A DNA stretch of 19,032 bases from Verrucomicrobia bacterium UBA1263 (GTDB lineage Bacteria; Verrucomicrobiota; Verrucomicrobiia; Limisphaerales; UBA1412). This document shows positions 1-8,602 of this stretch, piece after piece. A program made the position numbers and the translations under genes. The notes under the pieces are model-generated. The model saw nothing but the letters and a program-made list of their open reading frames with translations. It made no database searches and had not been told where the DNA came from. The stretch spans positions 1-19,032 of the forward strand of contig DBVN01000020.1 of assembly GCA_002308515.1 (NCBI GenBank), read 5' to 3'. Positions within the stretch are counted from its first letter, which is position 1, and each line of letters starts with the position of its first letter.

Positions 1-1342
1 GGCGCGCGATGGAGATCGCGGTCTGGAGTTCCTCGCGTGTAATGTTGAGCGGAGGATTGAAGTACAGAACATTCCCCAGCGGACGCAGCAGCAATCCATG
101 CCGCAGAGCGTGTTTATAGATCTCATACCCGACACGTTTCCTGCTGTCAAAAGGCTCCTTTGTTTTTGGATCTTTCACCAGCTCAATGGCATGGATCAAC
201 CCGATATGACGGATCTCCCCGACATGAGGATGAGTCTCGAAAGCTTGTTCCAGCTCCTGAGTCAGCCAGACCGCGTTTTTGTTCGCTGTTTCGATAACAG
301 GCTCTTCTCTCAAGATCTTTTGCACGGCCAAAGCCGCAGCGCAGCCCAGCGGATTGCCGGCGTAAGTATGACTGTGTAAAAACGCTTTCCCCTCATTGTA
401 GTCCGCGTAGAAAGCGTCATAGATATCCTGAGTCACGCAGGTGACGGACATCGGCAGATAACCGCCGGTCAGCCCTTTGGAAAGGCACATCACGTCCGGC
501 GAGATACCGGCATGATCACAGGCAAACATTTTCCCGGTACGACCAAACCCTGTAGCGATCTCATCAACGATCAGCTTGACATCATAAGCATCGCAAAGAG
601 CCCTCATCTTTTTCAGATACAGTGCCGGATAGACACGCATCCCCGCGCTCCCTTGCAGCAGCGGCTCCAGGATGATGGCGGCGCATTCCGAGGCGTGTTC
701 GGCGAATGCCTTTTCCGCCGCCTGAAAACATTCACACTGGCAGCAGCCGCGCAATTTGCCAAAAGGACAGCGGTAACAGTCCGGAGCCTGGACTGGGATG
801 GTTTCCATCATCATGGGCTGATAGATCTTGGTATAAAGATCCATGCTCCCCACCGCCAAAGCCCCGATCGTCTCGCCGTGGTAACCGTCTGTCAGACAGA
901 AGAAGCGCTGTTTCCGCGGCTTGCCGGTCTGCAAATAGAACTGGAAACACATCTTGAGCGCGCACTCCACCGCGGCGGAACCGTTGTCATTGAAGTGGAA
1001 CTTCTTGATTTGGGGCGGCACGATCTTTGCCAGCTCACAAGCCAGCTGAATGGCCGGAGCATGGGTGAAATTGGCAAAAATAACATGTTCCATCCGCCGC
1101 AGCTGCTCACTGATGGCCCGACTGATGATCTCGTTGCTGTGTCCCAAAAGATTCGCCCACCAGGAACTGACGATGTCCAAATACTTTTTGCCGTGGATGT
1201 CATAGAGCCAGACACCTTTGGCATGGTCAATAACGATGGGCGCAAGCTCTTCATAATCCTTCATCTGTGAGCACGGATGCCAGATATATTTCAGATCCGT
1301 CTGCTCCGGGGTCAGGTCTCCGCAAAATTCAAAATCCTTCAT
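1..1342 (-). CDS. bioA: Adenosylmethionine-8-amino-7-oxononanoate aminotransferase (BioA), 3' end cut off by window
   Basis: PLP enzyme making 7,8-diaminopelargonate from 7-keto-8-aminopelargonate in biotin synthesis. Reading from the ATG at 1342, 447 codons are open to the window edge, already about full length for the family. Seen: N-terminal IWHPCSQMKDYEE, SSWWANLLGH, phosphate-binding NDNGSAAVECALKM, DGYHGETIGA, the VDEIATGFGRTG aspartate motif, and the Schiff-base lysine in CLSKGLTGGYLP (about residue 288). The motifs resemble the Bacillus BioA/BioK branch as much as the E. coli type: the position after HP is Cys, where E. coli has Tyr17, so the amino donor (SAM or lysine) cannot be assigned. 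Residues about 189-205 hold six cysteines (CYRC then CCQCEC). It starts 21 bp after bioD and is probably co-transcribed with it. Identity is firm; the stop lies outside the window. Confidence 0.95.
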   Translation of the reverse strand, partial: MKDFEFCGDLTPEQTDLKYIWHPCSQMKDYEELAPIVIDHAKGVWLYDIHGKKYLDIVSSWWANLLGHSNEIISRAISEQLRRMEHVIFANFTHAPAIQLACELAKIVPPQIKKFHFNDNGSAAVECALKMCFQFYLQTGKPRKQRFFCLTDGYHGETIGALAVGSMDLYTKIYQPMMMETIPVQAPDCYRCPFGKLRGCCQCECFQAAEKAFAEHASECAAIILEPLLQGSAGMRVYPALYLKKMRALCDAYDVKLIVDEIATGFGRTGKMFACDHAGISPDVMCLSKGLTGGYLPMSVTCVTQDIYDAFYADYNEGKAFLHSHTYAGNPLGCAAALAVQKILREEPVIETANKNAVWLTQELEQAFETHPHVGEIRHIGLIHAIELVKDPKTKEPFDSRKRVGYEIYKHALRHGLLLRPLGNVLYFNPPLNITREELQTAISIAR

Positions 1343-1363
1343 ATTCTTGTTCTACTTTGTTCC

Positions 1364-2050
1364 TTATTCGTACAGTGAGGCCAGCACTTCTGCGCCCATT
1401 TCCAGATCCGCCGCGTTTTCCTGTATCGTCGCCAGAACGGGAACGCCGGTCATTTCCTCCACCATACACCGGTTATCCTCTTCCATACAATTCCCCGGAT
1501 GAAAATGATTGAGCAGTATCCCCTTCACCGGGATCTCCCGCAGCCGCAAATGCTCGATGGTCAGGACAGTAGAATTGATCGTTCCCAGTCCCGCGTGAGC
1601 CACCACCAGTACGGACAATCCCAGCTTGTGTACCAGATCATCCAGTCCCAGATGTTCCTGCTCATCCCAGCGCAAAGGACAGACGATCCCGCCGCTGCCT
1701 TCCATGGTCAGATAATCGTAACGCTCCTTTGCTGATTGAAAATCCTGTGAGATCCTTTGGAAGTCTATGGGACAGCGATTGAGCTTTGCCGCCAGATGCG
1801 GAGAAACCGCCTCCGGATAGACATACGAAACCAGCCGGGAAGTTTGTTCCCCGACCCGCGCGGTCTCATTGACATACAGCGCATCTCCCGGCAGAAGTTC
1901 TCCTTGTTCGTCACGTTCCGCACCGGAAATGGCAGCCTTGTAATACCCCGCATTTTTGCCGCTTTCCCTCAGCTTCTTCACGATCAAAGCGGTCACATAA
2001 GTCTTTCCCACATCTGTTCCCGTTCCTGTTACAAACAAACTCTTTCCCAT
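1364..2050 (-). CDS. bioD: ATP-dependent dethiobiotin synthetase (BioD)
   Basis: Closes the ureido ring of dethiobiotin from diaminopelargonate, CO2 and ATP, the step after BioA. Seen in the 228-residue product: P-loop GTGTDVGKT (residues 9-17), the lysine of YYKAAISGA (K38, matching the family's catalytic Lys37), and the acidic MEGSGGI motif that binds magnesium. Length fits the family (about 225-240). I chose the ATG at 2050 because MGKSLFVTGTGTDVGKT is the usual BioD amino terminus and AAGG lies just upstream. A longer reading from a TTG at 2089 adds 13 residues encoded by a terminator-like hairpin and is unlikely. bioA follows after 21 bp, so bioD-bioA is a two-gene unit in this window; bioB and bioF are not visible. 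Confidence 0.95.
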   Translation of the reverse strand: MGKSLFVTGTGTDVGKTYVTALIVKKLRESGKNAGYYKAAISGAERDEQGELLPGDALYVNETARVGEQTSRLVSYVYPEAVSPHLAAKLNRCPIDFQRISQDFQSAKERYDYLTMEGSGGIVCPLRWDEQEHLGLDDLVHKLGLSVLVVAHAGLGTINSTVLTIEHLRLREIPVKGILLNHFHPGNCMEEDNRCMVEEMTGVPVLATIQENAADLEMGAEVLASLYE

Positions 2051-2071
2051 AAACCTTGTCTTCCCTCTCTT

Positions 2072-2100
2072 GGAAAAGAGCTCCAGCAAAACTGGAGCTC
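2072..2100 (-). terminator. Rho-independent terminator after lptE, in front of bioD
   Basis: A perfect 9-bp inverted repeat (GAGCTCCAG at 2078-2086 and CTGGAGCTC at 2092-2100, 5-nt loop) is followed on the minus strand by TTTT (2074-2077). It lies 34 bp beyond the lptE stop and just before the bioD ATG, so it should end the long upstream operon. The T tract is short, so read-through or use as a bioD leader attenuator is possible. Confidence 0.7.
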
Positions 2101-2103
2101 CAT

Positions 2104-2133
2104 ATTATGAAGAATTCAATTATTAATTGAAAA
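2104..2133 (-). promoter_or_regulatory. Candidate bioD promoter with overlapping palindrome
   Basis: On the minus strand TTTTCA (2128-2133) and CATAAT (2104-2109) are 18 bp apart, a plausible sigma-70-type promoter between lptE and bioD. A perfect palindrome (TTCAATT at 2115-2121, AATTGAA at 2125-2131) covers the spacer and part of the -35 box, where a repressor could bind. It does not match the E. coli BirA operator or the BioR box as I know them. Hexamers in AT-rich DNA are weak evidence. Confidence 0.35.
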
Positions 2134-2134
2134 A

Positions 2135-2665
2135 CTATTTGATTTTACCATCCCCCAGAACACTGGCGATATTGCGAGCCAGATTCTCCATCGCGATGGG
2201 AATGGCCTGACGTTCCGCGCTGGTCTGATCCTTGCCCAAAGGAAACACCGTGCTTCCTTCAAAATCCTGCTCCAGCAGAACTCTCCCGGTGGCTCTTTCC
2301 CGCAGGATCGCGTGAACACTGATGGTGATATAGTAATCCACATGGACCGATACATTTCCGGGGTAAGATCCTATGCCGTTTCTATCAAAATCAGTGATCG
2401 TCCCCTCCAGAATGTAATCGCTGGTCTCACGCTCCGTGCAGAGGCGGAAAGTTCCATCCTGCTGGATCGCGCGGCGTAAAGGCGACATCAGATAAGCGCT
2501 CAGGCGGGGTTCGATCGTTAAATTCTTAAACTGTTTGACTTCCACCGAAACATCCCCTGCTATCTGATCATTCGTAGGCCCCAGCCGGTAACCTGCGCAC
2601 CCGGTCAAGCATAACACGCTTAAACAGAGTGATAAAAATAGGGAAATATGTTTCAAAAAAGCCAT
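2135..2665 (-). CDS. lptE: LptE-like LPS-assembly lipoprotein
   Basis: Predicted outer-membrane lipoprotein of 176 residues. Seen: a lysine, a hydrophobic stretch and a canonical lipobox LTGC at residues 20-23 (MAFLKHISLF...CLTGCAGYRLG). After it comes the LptE-like pattern: GYRLGP, a strand ending in FKNLTIEP, a helix with LRRAIQQDGTFRL, then ILEGTITDFDRNGIG. In Gram-negative bacteria LptE plugs the LptD barrel that inserts LPS; that role is inferred by family. I chose the ATG at 2665 because it places the lipobox correctly; an upstream in-frame start would add a lysine/arginine-rich extension inside the preceding gene. Only 1 bp separates it from the stop of the BamD-like gene, so translation is probably coupled. 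The pair would both serve outer-membrane assembly. Confidence 0.78.
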   Translation of the reverse strand: MAFLKHISLFLSLCLSVLCLTGCAGYRLGPTNDQIAGDVSVEVKQFKNLTIEPRLSAYLMSPLRRAIQQDGTFRLCTERETSDYILEGTITDFDRNGIGSYPGNVSVHVDYYITISVHAILRERATGRVLLEQDFEGSTVFPLGKDQTSAERQAIPIAMENLARNIASVLGDGKIK

Positions 2666-2666
2666 T

Positions 2667-3701
2667 TTACTTTTCAAGAGCTTTCCGGGCTTTTGCCGCC
2701 TCCGCCTTTTCTTTGGCGGCTTCACGTTCCGCAATGCGTTTCTTCAAAACTTCCAAGCGTTCACGGGCTTTAGGAGCGTAAGGAGAATCCGGATCCTTGA
2801 TCAGCACTTCGTTGTAATAGATCACAGCGCTCTGATAACGGTGATACTTCTCATAAAACTTGGCCACGATGAAACTGCCGCGAGCCTGTTCCGTGCGCAT
2901 TTCAATGATATTCTCACGAGCCTGCGGGATCCTGGAATCTTCCGGAAACAGTGAAATGAAATCATTATAAGTCTCGATCGCACGCACTGTCGCACCTTGA
3001 TCATATTCCGCTTCAGCGCTTTGCATACGATTCACCTCACCGGCCTGCCAGAGGGCCTCCGCCGCGATACGTGGACGATCGCTGTAACGATCCGCGGCTT
3101 TCACATAAGCTTCAGACGCCTTTAAATAGCTCTTCTGCTTTTCGCGGGCTTTGCCGATGCTCATTTGAGCCTCCGGTCCGATCGTATCATGATAAGGAGC
3201 CTTTTGGACGATCTTCTCGTACAGCTTGGAAGTACGCTCCATGGAGGGACCGATCGGGATATACCCCCACAGCTTGAACCATTGCCCCGCCAGAAAGCGG
3301 TTGGCAATCATCAGCTGACGCTCCACTACTTCATTATATCCCTCATACTTAGGATATTTCTCCAGCAGGAGCTGATACTGTTTGAAAGCGCGTTCATCCA
3401 TCCGGCGTTCTTCCAGACAACGAGCCAAAAGATACTGCGCGCGAGGCGCATAGTCCGAAAGAGGCCAGTGACGGACGACACGTTTGGCCGCCTTCTGTGC
3501 CACAAAGAAATCCTTTTGAGCGAAAGCGGTTTCGGCCACTTCCATCTGATCCGCAGCGCGGGTCCGCTCCCACTTGTTTCCGCCTACCGGTTCATAACTC
3601 CATCCTTCACCCGGACGATAAACAAGGGGTGCGGGACATCTGGAAGGAATACTCACAACCAGTGCCACGATCAGCGCCAACAACATGAACCAGCGACTCA
3701 T
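2667..3701 (-). CDS. bamD: BamD/YfiO-like tetratricopeptide protein, outer-membrane assembly
   Basis: 344 residues: an N-terminal hydrophobic export segment (residues 4-19), an APLVYRPGEGW linker, then helical TPR-type repeats (about 50-310). Examples are VAETAFAQKDFFVAQKAAKRV, APRAQYLLARCLEERRMDERAFKQYQ and YQSAVIYYNEVLIKDPDSPYAPKARERLEVL. The tail (about 318-344) is a charged K/E/A coiled coil. The final repeat plus 'DSPYAPKARERL' is typical of the BamD/YfiO family, whose members help the BAM complex fold beta-barrels. The family is usually a lipoprotein; here the only cysteine after the signal (Cys22, in SIPSRC) lacks a good lipobox because Arg precedes it, so lipidation is doubtful. It is longer than E. 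coli BamD (about 245 residues). lptE follows after 1 bp, icd precedes at 46 bp. Confidence 0.72.
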   Translation of the reverse strand: MSRWFMLLALIVALVVSIPSRCPAPLVYRPGEGWSYEPVGGNKWERTRAADQMEVAETAFAQKDFFVAQKAAKRVVRHWPLSDYAPRAQYLLARCLEERRMDERAFKQYQLLLEKYPKYEGYNEVVERQLMIANRFLAGQWFKLWGYIPIGPSMERTSKLYEKIVQKAPYHDTIGPEAQMSIGKAREKQKSYLKASEAYVKAADRYSDRPRIAAEALWQAGEVNRMQSAEAEYDQGATVRAIETYNDFISLFPEDSRIPQARENIIEMRTEQARGSFIVAKFYEKYHRYQSAVIYYNEVLIKDPDSPYAPKARERLEVLKKRIAEREAAKEKAEAAKARKALEK

Positions 3702-3747
3702 AACAAAATCAAAAATACCTTACCTTTTAAAACAAGTCAATCAAACC

Positions 3748-5058
3748 TTACTTTGTGTGTGCAATGATATTGTCCGCGAACTGTGAGCATTTGATCTCCG
3801 TTGCGCCTTCCATCAAACGCGCGAAGTCATAAGTCACTTTCCTGGAAGCGATCGCGCCATTCAACCCTTTAATGATCAGATCCGCGGCTTCCGTCCAGCC
3901 CAAATAGCGGAACATCATCTCACCGCTCAGGATCACGCTGCCGGGATTCACCTTATCCAGATTCGCATACTTAGGCGCGGTCCCGTGGGTCGCCTCAAAA
4001 ATGGCATGACCCGTGGTGTAATTGATATTTCCGCCCGGCGCGATACCGATCCCGCCGACCTGCGCCGCCAACGCGTCCGACAGATAATCCCCGTTCAGAT
4101 TCAGGGTGGCGATGACGGAGAAATCCTCCGGCCGTGTCAGAACCTGCTGCAAGGCGATGTCCGCGATGGCATCCTTTATCAGGATGGCACCCTTTTCCAA
4201 AGCCGCTTTCTGTTCCTGATTGGCCGCTTCCTCACCCTGTTCCTTCTTGGTTTTATTCCAGCGGGCCCAGGTATAAACCTTGTCCCCAAAGAACTTCTCC
4301 GCGCAGGCATATCCCCAGTCCCGGAAAGCGCCTTCCGTGTACTTCATGATATTGCCTTTGTGAACGATCGTCACACTCTTGCGTCCTTCGCGCAGAGCGT
4401 ATTCGATCGCCGCCTTGACCAGACGCTCCGTTCCCGGCTGGGAAACAGGCTTGATGCCCACACCGATCATCGAAGCCGCTTCTTTGCCGAAACGGATCTT
4501 GTCATAATCCTTGGGAAACTCTCTCTTGATGAAATCCAGCACCTTCTGCGCTTCAGGCGTACCGGCCACATATTCGATCCCGGCGTAAATATCCTCCGTA
4601 TTCTCACGGAAGATCACCATATTGACTTTTTCGGGATGTTTCACCGGACTGGGCACACCGGAGAAATACTGCACGGGACGCAGACAAACATACAGATCCA
4701 GCATCTGACGCAGAGCCACATTCAAGGAGCGGCTACCGCCGCCGATAGGTGTGGTCAAAGGTCCTTTGATACCCACCAGATATTCACGAAACGCCTCCAC
4801 CGTATCATCCGGCAGCCAGGTGTCGAATTTTTCCTTAGCGGCACCGCCGGCAAAAACCTCAAACCAGGCGATCTTGCGCTTGCCGCCGTAAGCCTGTTCC
4901 ACTACCGAGTCAAAAACACGCTGACTGGCCGCCCAGATATCCGGGCCGGTTCCGTCACCGCGGATGAACGGGATCACAGGATGATCCGGCACATTCAGTT
5001 TGCCGTTTACGATTTGGATCTTATCGCCCTGAGGCGGTGTGACTGTTGTATATTTCAT
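3748..5058 (-). CDS. icd: NADP-dependent isocitrate dehydrogenase
   Basis: TCA-cycle enzyme converting isocitrate to 2-oxoglutarate with CO2 release. The 436-residue product aligns by eye along the length of the E. coli enzyme (416). Substrate site: [10 protein letters not shown] with Ser111 (E. coli Ser113, the AceK phosphorylation site), Asn113, Arg117, Arg127 and Arg151. Metal site: Asp300, Asp324 and Asp328. Coenzyme site: Lys363-Tyr364 in APKYA, Val370, Tyr410 and Arg414, the residues that give NADP preference in the E. coli enzyme. The start at 5058 gives [14 protein letters not shown], a usual amino terminus, though no strong ribosome site is seen. It begins 19 bp after dxs. Placement between isoprenoid and envelope genes is unusual; no aceK is visible. 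Confidence 0.96.
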   Translation of the reverse strand: MKYTTVTPPQGDKIQIVNGKLNVPDHPVIPFIRGDGTGPDIWAASQRVFDSVVEQAYGGKRKIAWFEVFAGGAAKEKFDTWLPDDTVEAFREYLVGIKGPLTTPIGGGSRSLNVALRQMLDLYVCLRPVQYFSGVPSPVKHPEKVNMVIFRENTEDIYAGIEYVAGTPEAQKVLDFIKREFPKDYDKIRFGKEAASMIGVGIKPVSQPGTERLVKAAIEYALREGRKSVTIVHKGNIMKYTEGAFRDWGYACAEKFFGDKVYTWARWNKTKKEQGEEAANQEQKAALEKGAILIKDAIADIALQQVLTRPEDFSVIATLNLNGDYLSDALAAQVGGIGIAPGGNINYTTGHAIFEATHGTAPKYANLDKVNPGSVILSGEMMFRYLGWTEAADLIIKGLNGAIASRKVTYDFARLMEGATEIKCSQFADNIIAHTK

Positions 5059-5077
5059 CTGATATGTCGTCTTAAAA

Positions 5078-7105
5078 TTAAAATTGTCTTTCGGGTATCT
5101 TATTCAGCTTTTGAAAGTGAAGCGTCACTTTCTCAAAAATAGTCTCTACGCTCAAGCCGTACTTGGAACGAAGTTCATCCGGTGTGGACGCGTGTTCCAC
5201 GAATTTATCCGGCCAGCCGATCCGCACGATCGGCGTATGGATGTCATGGTCATTCAAAAATTCCAGCACAGCGGCTCCGTAACCGCCTTTGATCACATGA
5301 TCTTCTATCGTGATGACCAGGTCGGCTTCTTTGCCATAGAACAAAGTCAGCTCCTCATCCAGCGGCTTGATGAACCGGGGATCGATGACGGCGGTATTGT
5401 AACCTCTCAGAGAAAGTTCTTCCGCCGCCTGGACAGCCATGGAGTTCATATTTCCCAGTCCGAACAGAGCGATCTTCGGGGCGTTGTTCTTTTCCCATTC
5501 CTGGATGACTTCACCCTTGCCGATTTCCAGCAGAACAGGCGTTTCCTTGATATCGACTCCCTCAGCGCAGCCTCTGGGATAACGGATCGCGACTGGCAGA
5601 TTCTGGCGTGTCGCGGTGTAAATCATATCCTGAAATTCATCCTCATTGCGGGGAGTCATCAGGATCATGTTGGGCAGCGGACGCAAAAATGAAATATCAA
5701 ACAGACCGTGATGCGTCGGGCCGTCATTGGCCGAAAGCCCCGCGCGATCCATGCAGTAAACAACAGGCAGACGCTGCAGAGCCGCGTCATGCATGATACA
5801 GTCAAAAGCGCGCTGCATAAAGGTAGAATAGACCGCGACTACGGGATGATATCCCATCGTAGCCATGCCCGCCGCGAAAATAGCGGCATGTTCTTCCGCA
5901 ATGCCCACATCAATATATTGGTCGGGCAGTTCTCTTTCCAGAAGATCCAGCCCGGTGCCGTTGGGCATTGCCGCCGTGATGCCAACCACCTTCTTATCGC
6001 TCTGGCAAATCTTGTACATCGTATCGCCAAAGACCTTTTGCCATGTGGGCGGTACCGGCTTATTGGGCTTGATGGCATGACCGTCAGTCGGATCATAAGG
6101 CCCCGTACCGTGGAACCGGGACGGCTGCAGCATGGCCGGTTCAAAACCTTTCCCCTTCGTCGTGATGATATGCAGGACGATGGGCGAATCACATTCTTTG
6201 GCAAACTGGAGAGCGCGTATCAGCGTCGGGATGTCATGTCCATCCATCGGCCCCAGATACTTGAACCCCATATCCTCAAAGAAAGAACTGGTGGCACTGC
6301 CTCCCTTTCCGCCGGTGTCACCCACTTCCGGATCCTCCATATCATCAGGAAAAACCGGAGCGATCTGCGTCTCGTTCGGGCGCATCGAGATAGAAGTGAC
6401 CGCCAGTTTGAAAGCCTCGCCTGTTTTGGTGGAGATCCTCTTTGCCAGATTGGCATGCTGATCGGGCAGTTTGTTCAGCCAGCGCTCGAATTCCTTTTGC
6501 AGTTTGTTGAACGTCGGCCTCATCAGCAGACGGTTTAAATAACTCGCGATCGCGCCCACATTGCGGTCAATGCTCCACTTGTTGTCATTGAGGATCGCGA
6601 TAAATTTTTGGGTACTGCTGGCGATATTGTTCAGAGCCTCAAATGAAATGCCGTTCGTCAAGGCCGCGTCGCCAAAGATCGCGATGACGTTTTCATCTGT
6701 TCCCCGCTTATCACGAGCCACAGCCATACCCAGCGCCGCTGAAAGCGCGGTCCCGGCGTGTCCCGCGCCGAAACAGTCATGCTCACTTTCCGAACGAAGA
6801 GCAAAACCGCTCAGTCCACCCGTGCGGCGGATCGTCGCGAAACGCTCTTTGCGTCCGGTCAACAGCTTATGAACATAGATCTGATGGCTGACATCCCACA
6901 GAAATTTATCCTTGGGTGTCTCAAAAACACTGTGCAAAGCCAGCGTCAGCTCGACCACGCCCAGATTGGAAGCCAAATGACCTCCGTTGTTCGCTACGAC
7001 CTGAACGATCTCAGTCCGGATCTCCGAAGCCAGCGCCACCAGTTGTTCCGGTGTGAGCTTCTTCACATGCTCCGGCATATTCACCATGTCTAAATAACGG
7101 CTCAT
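5078..7105 (-). CDS. dxs: 1-deoxy-D-xylulose-5-phosphate synthase (divergent Dxs)
   Basis: First enzyme of the MEP isoprenoid pathway, condensing pyruvate and glyceraldehyde 3-phosphate with thiamine diphosphate. Seen in 675 residues: [18 protein letters not shown] (His43), [16 protein letters not shown], the thiamine site GDA-x25-N (residues 145-173, ending NDNKWS), the glutamate motif [15 protein letters not shown] (about 400), and the transketolase middle domain [26 protein letters not shown]. The order and spacing fit Dxs. Several sites differ from the textbook form: GDA instead of GDG, DVSHQ instead of DVGHQ, GHAGTA instead of GHSSTS. It is longer than the E. coli enzyme (620), with extra sequence around residues 235-270 containing a glycine-rich GGKGGS stretch. 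The ATG at 7105 overlaps the xseB stop (ATGA). I favour Dxs strongly over another transketolase. Confidence 0.9.
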   Translation of the reverse strand: MSRYLDMVNMPEHVKKLTPEQLVALASEIRTEIVQVVANNGGHLASNLGVVELTLALHSVFETPKDKFLWDVSHQIYVHKLLTGRKERFATIRRTGGLSGFALRSESEHDCFGAGHAGTALSAALGMAVARDKRGTDENVIAIFGDAALTNGISFEALNNIASSTQKFIAILNDNKWSIDRNVGAIASYLNRLLMRPTFNKLQKEFERWLNKLPDQHANLAKRISTKTGEAFKLAVTSISMRPNETQIAPVFPDDMEDPEVGDTGGKGGSATSSFFEDMGFKYLGPMDGHDIPTLIRALQFAKECDSPIVLHIITTKGKGFEPAMLQPSRFHGTGPYDPTDGHAIKPNKPVPPTWQKVFGDTMYKICQSDKKVVGITAAMPNGTGLDLLERELPDQYIDVGIAEEHAAIFAAGMATMGYHPVVAVYSTFMQRAFDCIMHDAALQRLPVVYCMDRAGLSANDGPTHHGLFDISFLRPLPNMILMTPRNEDEFQDMIYTATRQNLPVAIRYPRGCAEGVDIKETPVLLEIGKGEVIQEWEKNNAPKIALFGLGNMNSMAVQAAEELSLRGYNTAVIDPRFIKPLDEELTLFYGKEADLVITIEDHVIKGGYGAAVLEFLNDHDIHTPIVRIGWPDKFVEHASTPDELRSKYGLSVETIFEKVTLHFQKLNKIPERQF

Positions 7106-7326
7106 GACTCCTTGGGTTCCTTGAGTTCAAGCTGACCGTTCTTCTCCATCAGCTCTTTGATTTTTCCTTCAGCTTCCTGCAGACGTTTTTCGCAAACGGC
7201 AACCAGCTTCATTCCCTCACCGTAGCGGGTGATCATCTCTTCCAGACCTAAGGTTCCCGACTCCATCTCACCCACAAGAACACGGAGTTTTTCCAAAGTT
7301 TCTTCAAAATTTGCGTCTGCCTTCAT
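7102..7326 (-). CDS. xseB: Exodeoxyribonuclease VII small subunit
   Basis: 74 residues, the normal size for XseB (E. coli 80), which joins XseA to make the single-strand DNA exonuclease VII. Seen: the typical small-subunit helix pair FEETLEKLRVLVGEMESGTLGLEEMITRYGEGMKL followed by CEKRLQEAEGKIKEL. The start follows the DUF1015 gene by 10 bp, with AGGAG just upstream overlapping that gene's end. Its stop overlaps the dxs start by 4 bp. Linkage of xseB to dxs is common in bacteria (often with ispA between them). xseA is not in the window. Confidence 0.92.
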   Translation of the reverse strand: MKADANFEETLEKLRVLVGEMESGTLGLEEMITRYGEGMKLVAVCEKRLQEAEGKIKELMEKNGQLELKEPKES

Positions 7327-7336
7327 AAGCGATCAA

Positions 7337-8557
7337 CTACTCCTGGTAGCGGTAAATAAACATTCCGTCACGAAGTTTCGGCTCGAACCAGGTACTCTTG
7401 GGCGGCATGATCTCACCCTGATCCGCGATCCGCATCACTTCCTCGATCTGTGTCGGGAACATCGAAAACGCGCAGGCATATTCTCCCGAAGAGACCAGGC
7501 TCTCCAGCTCCGCGGACCCACGGATCCCGCCCACGAACGCGATCCGTTTACTGGTGCGGGGATCATCAATGCCCAGCATCGGACTCAGAACCTGACTTTG
7601 CAGCAGCTGCACATCCAGAAGATCTGTCAGCTTTCCGCCGGAAACCAGATTTTCCTTGAACTTCAATCCGTACCACTGACCTCCAATGAAAAGGCCGACT
7701 TCCTTGGAATGCGACGGTTTATCAAAAGGCTTCGGCTGAAAATCGAAAACCGCTTCCAGTTTCTTCAGAAACTCGCTCTGAGTCAAACCGTTCAGATCCT
7801 TGATCACTCGGTTGTAGGCCAGGATCTGCATCTGATCATGCGGAAAGATCACCGCCAGAAAATATCCGCTGGCATTCGCGCCCTTGCGGGACTGATAGAT
7901 ACGAGCCGCCGCCGCGCTGCGGTGATGACCGTCCGCGATATACATCGCCGGCATCCGGGCGAAAATCTCCTCGATCGTTTTCAGCTTCTCCTTATCCGAG
8001 ATCACCCAGGCTTCATGACGCACCCCATCCACACCGGTAAAGTCAACCACCGGAGTCTCCGCCGTCTTTTCCGCGAAAAGCGCGTTCAGTGTCGCGTTGG
8101 AGGGATAGGTCAGAAACGCCGGACCCGTCTGGGCTCCAAGAGCTTCTATATGACGGATGCGGTCATTTTCCTTATCGGGACGGGTCAGCTCATGTTTCTT
8201 GATAACATTATCCAGATAATCCTGACAGCTGGCAGCCGCCACCAGCCCGGTCTGAGTATGATTTCCCATCACCTGACGATAGAGATAGTAACAGGGTTCC
8301 GCGTCCGGTTTCAGCCAGCCATCCGCGATCCAGGAATAAAACAAATCGTGTGCTTTGGTATAAACTTCTTTAGAATAAGGGTCTATACCATCTTCAAAAT
8401 TGATTTCCGCGCGGCTGATGCGGTAAAAACTATGCTCCTTGCCCTGAGCCCGTTCACGGGCTTCGGCAGTCGAAACAACATCATAAGGTAATTCACACAG
8501 CTGACCCGCGATTTCGGGTCTTGGTCTGATTGCAGCGAAAGGTTTTATAGTCGCCAT
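7337..8557 (-). CDS. DUF1015 family protein with ADGHHR motif
   Basis: 406 residues. The amino terminus MATIKPFAAIRPRPE..., 'LPYDVVS' near residue 24, NPYS-like DPYSKEVY and the central MYIADGHHRSAAA motif (about residues 202-214) match the DUF1015 family, whose members are cytoplasmic and of no settled function. The DGHHR motif is also the signature of ParB/Srx-fold kinases such as archaeal SerK and staphylococcal SbnI, so a small-molecule kinase or ATP-dependent role is possible; that is inference only. It is the first gene of the run that continues with xseB 10 bp later. A 167-bp gap separates it from the giant gene upstream, so its promoter should be there, but I see no convincing boxes. 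Confidence 0.85.
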   Translation of the reverse strand: MATIKPFAAIRPRPEIAGQLCELPYDVVSTAEARERAQGKEHSFYRISRAEINFEDGIDPYSKEVYTKAHDLFYSWIADGWLKPDAEPCYYLYRQVMGNHTQTGLVAAASCQDYLDNVIKKHELTRPDKENDRIRHIEALGAQTGPAFLTYPSNATLNALFAEKTAETPVVDFTGVDGVRHEAWVISDKEKLKTIEEIFARMPAMYIADGHHRSAAAARIYQSRKGANASGYFLAVIFPHDQMQILAYNRVIKDLNGLTQSEFLKKLEAVFDFQPKPFDKPSHSKEVGLFIGGQWYGLKFKENLVSGGKLTDLLDVQLLQSQVLSPMLGIDDPRTSKRIAFVGGIRGSAELESLVSSGEYACAFSMFPTQIEEVMRIADQGEIMPPKSTWFEPKLRDGMFIYRYQE

Positions 8558-8602
8558 AACAACTCACGTCAGAGTGTAGCAGGATATCGAGTCTAAAACA
8601 GT

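Noticed and set aside
512..1270. 252-codon plus-strand open frame
   Set aside because: Antisense to bioA, whose motifs are all on the minus strand.
2051..2089. Longer bioD start adding 13 residues
   Set aside because: It begins at TTG inside a terminator hairpin and lacks a ribosome site; the ATG at 2050 gives the standard BioD amino terminus.
3985..5142. 385-codon plus-strand open frame
   Set aside because: Antisense to icd, whose protein is conserved along its length; composition (many R, H, Q, L) is typical of an antisense frame.
5708..6538. 276-codon plus-strand open frame
   Set aside because: Antisense to dxs; no recognisable domain.
7229..8491. 420-codon plus-strand open frame
   Set aside because: Antisense to the DUF1015 gene and xseB, both recognised families; no domain seen in the plus-strand product.
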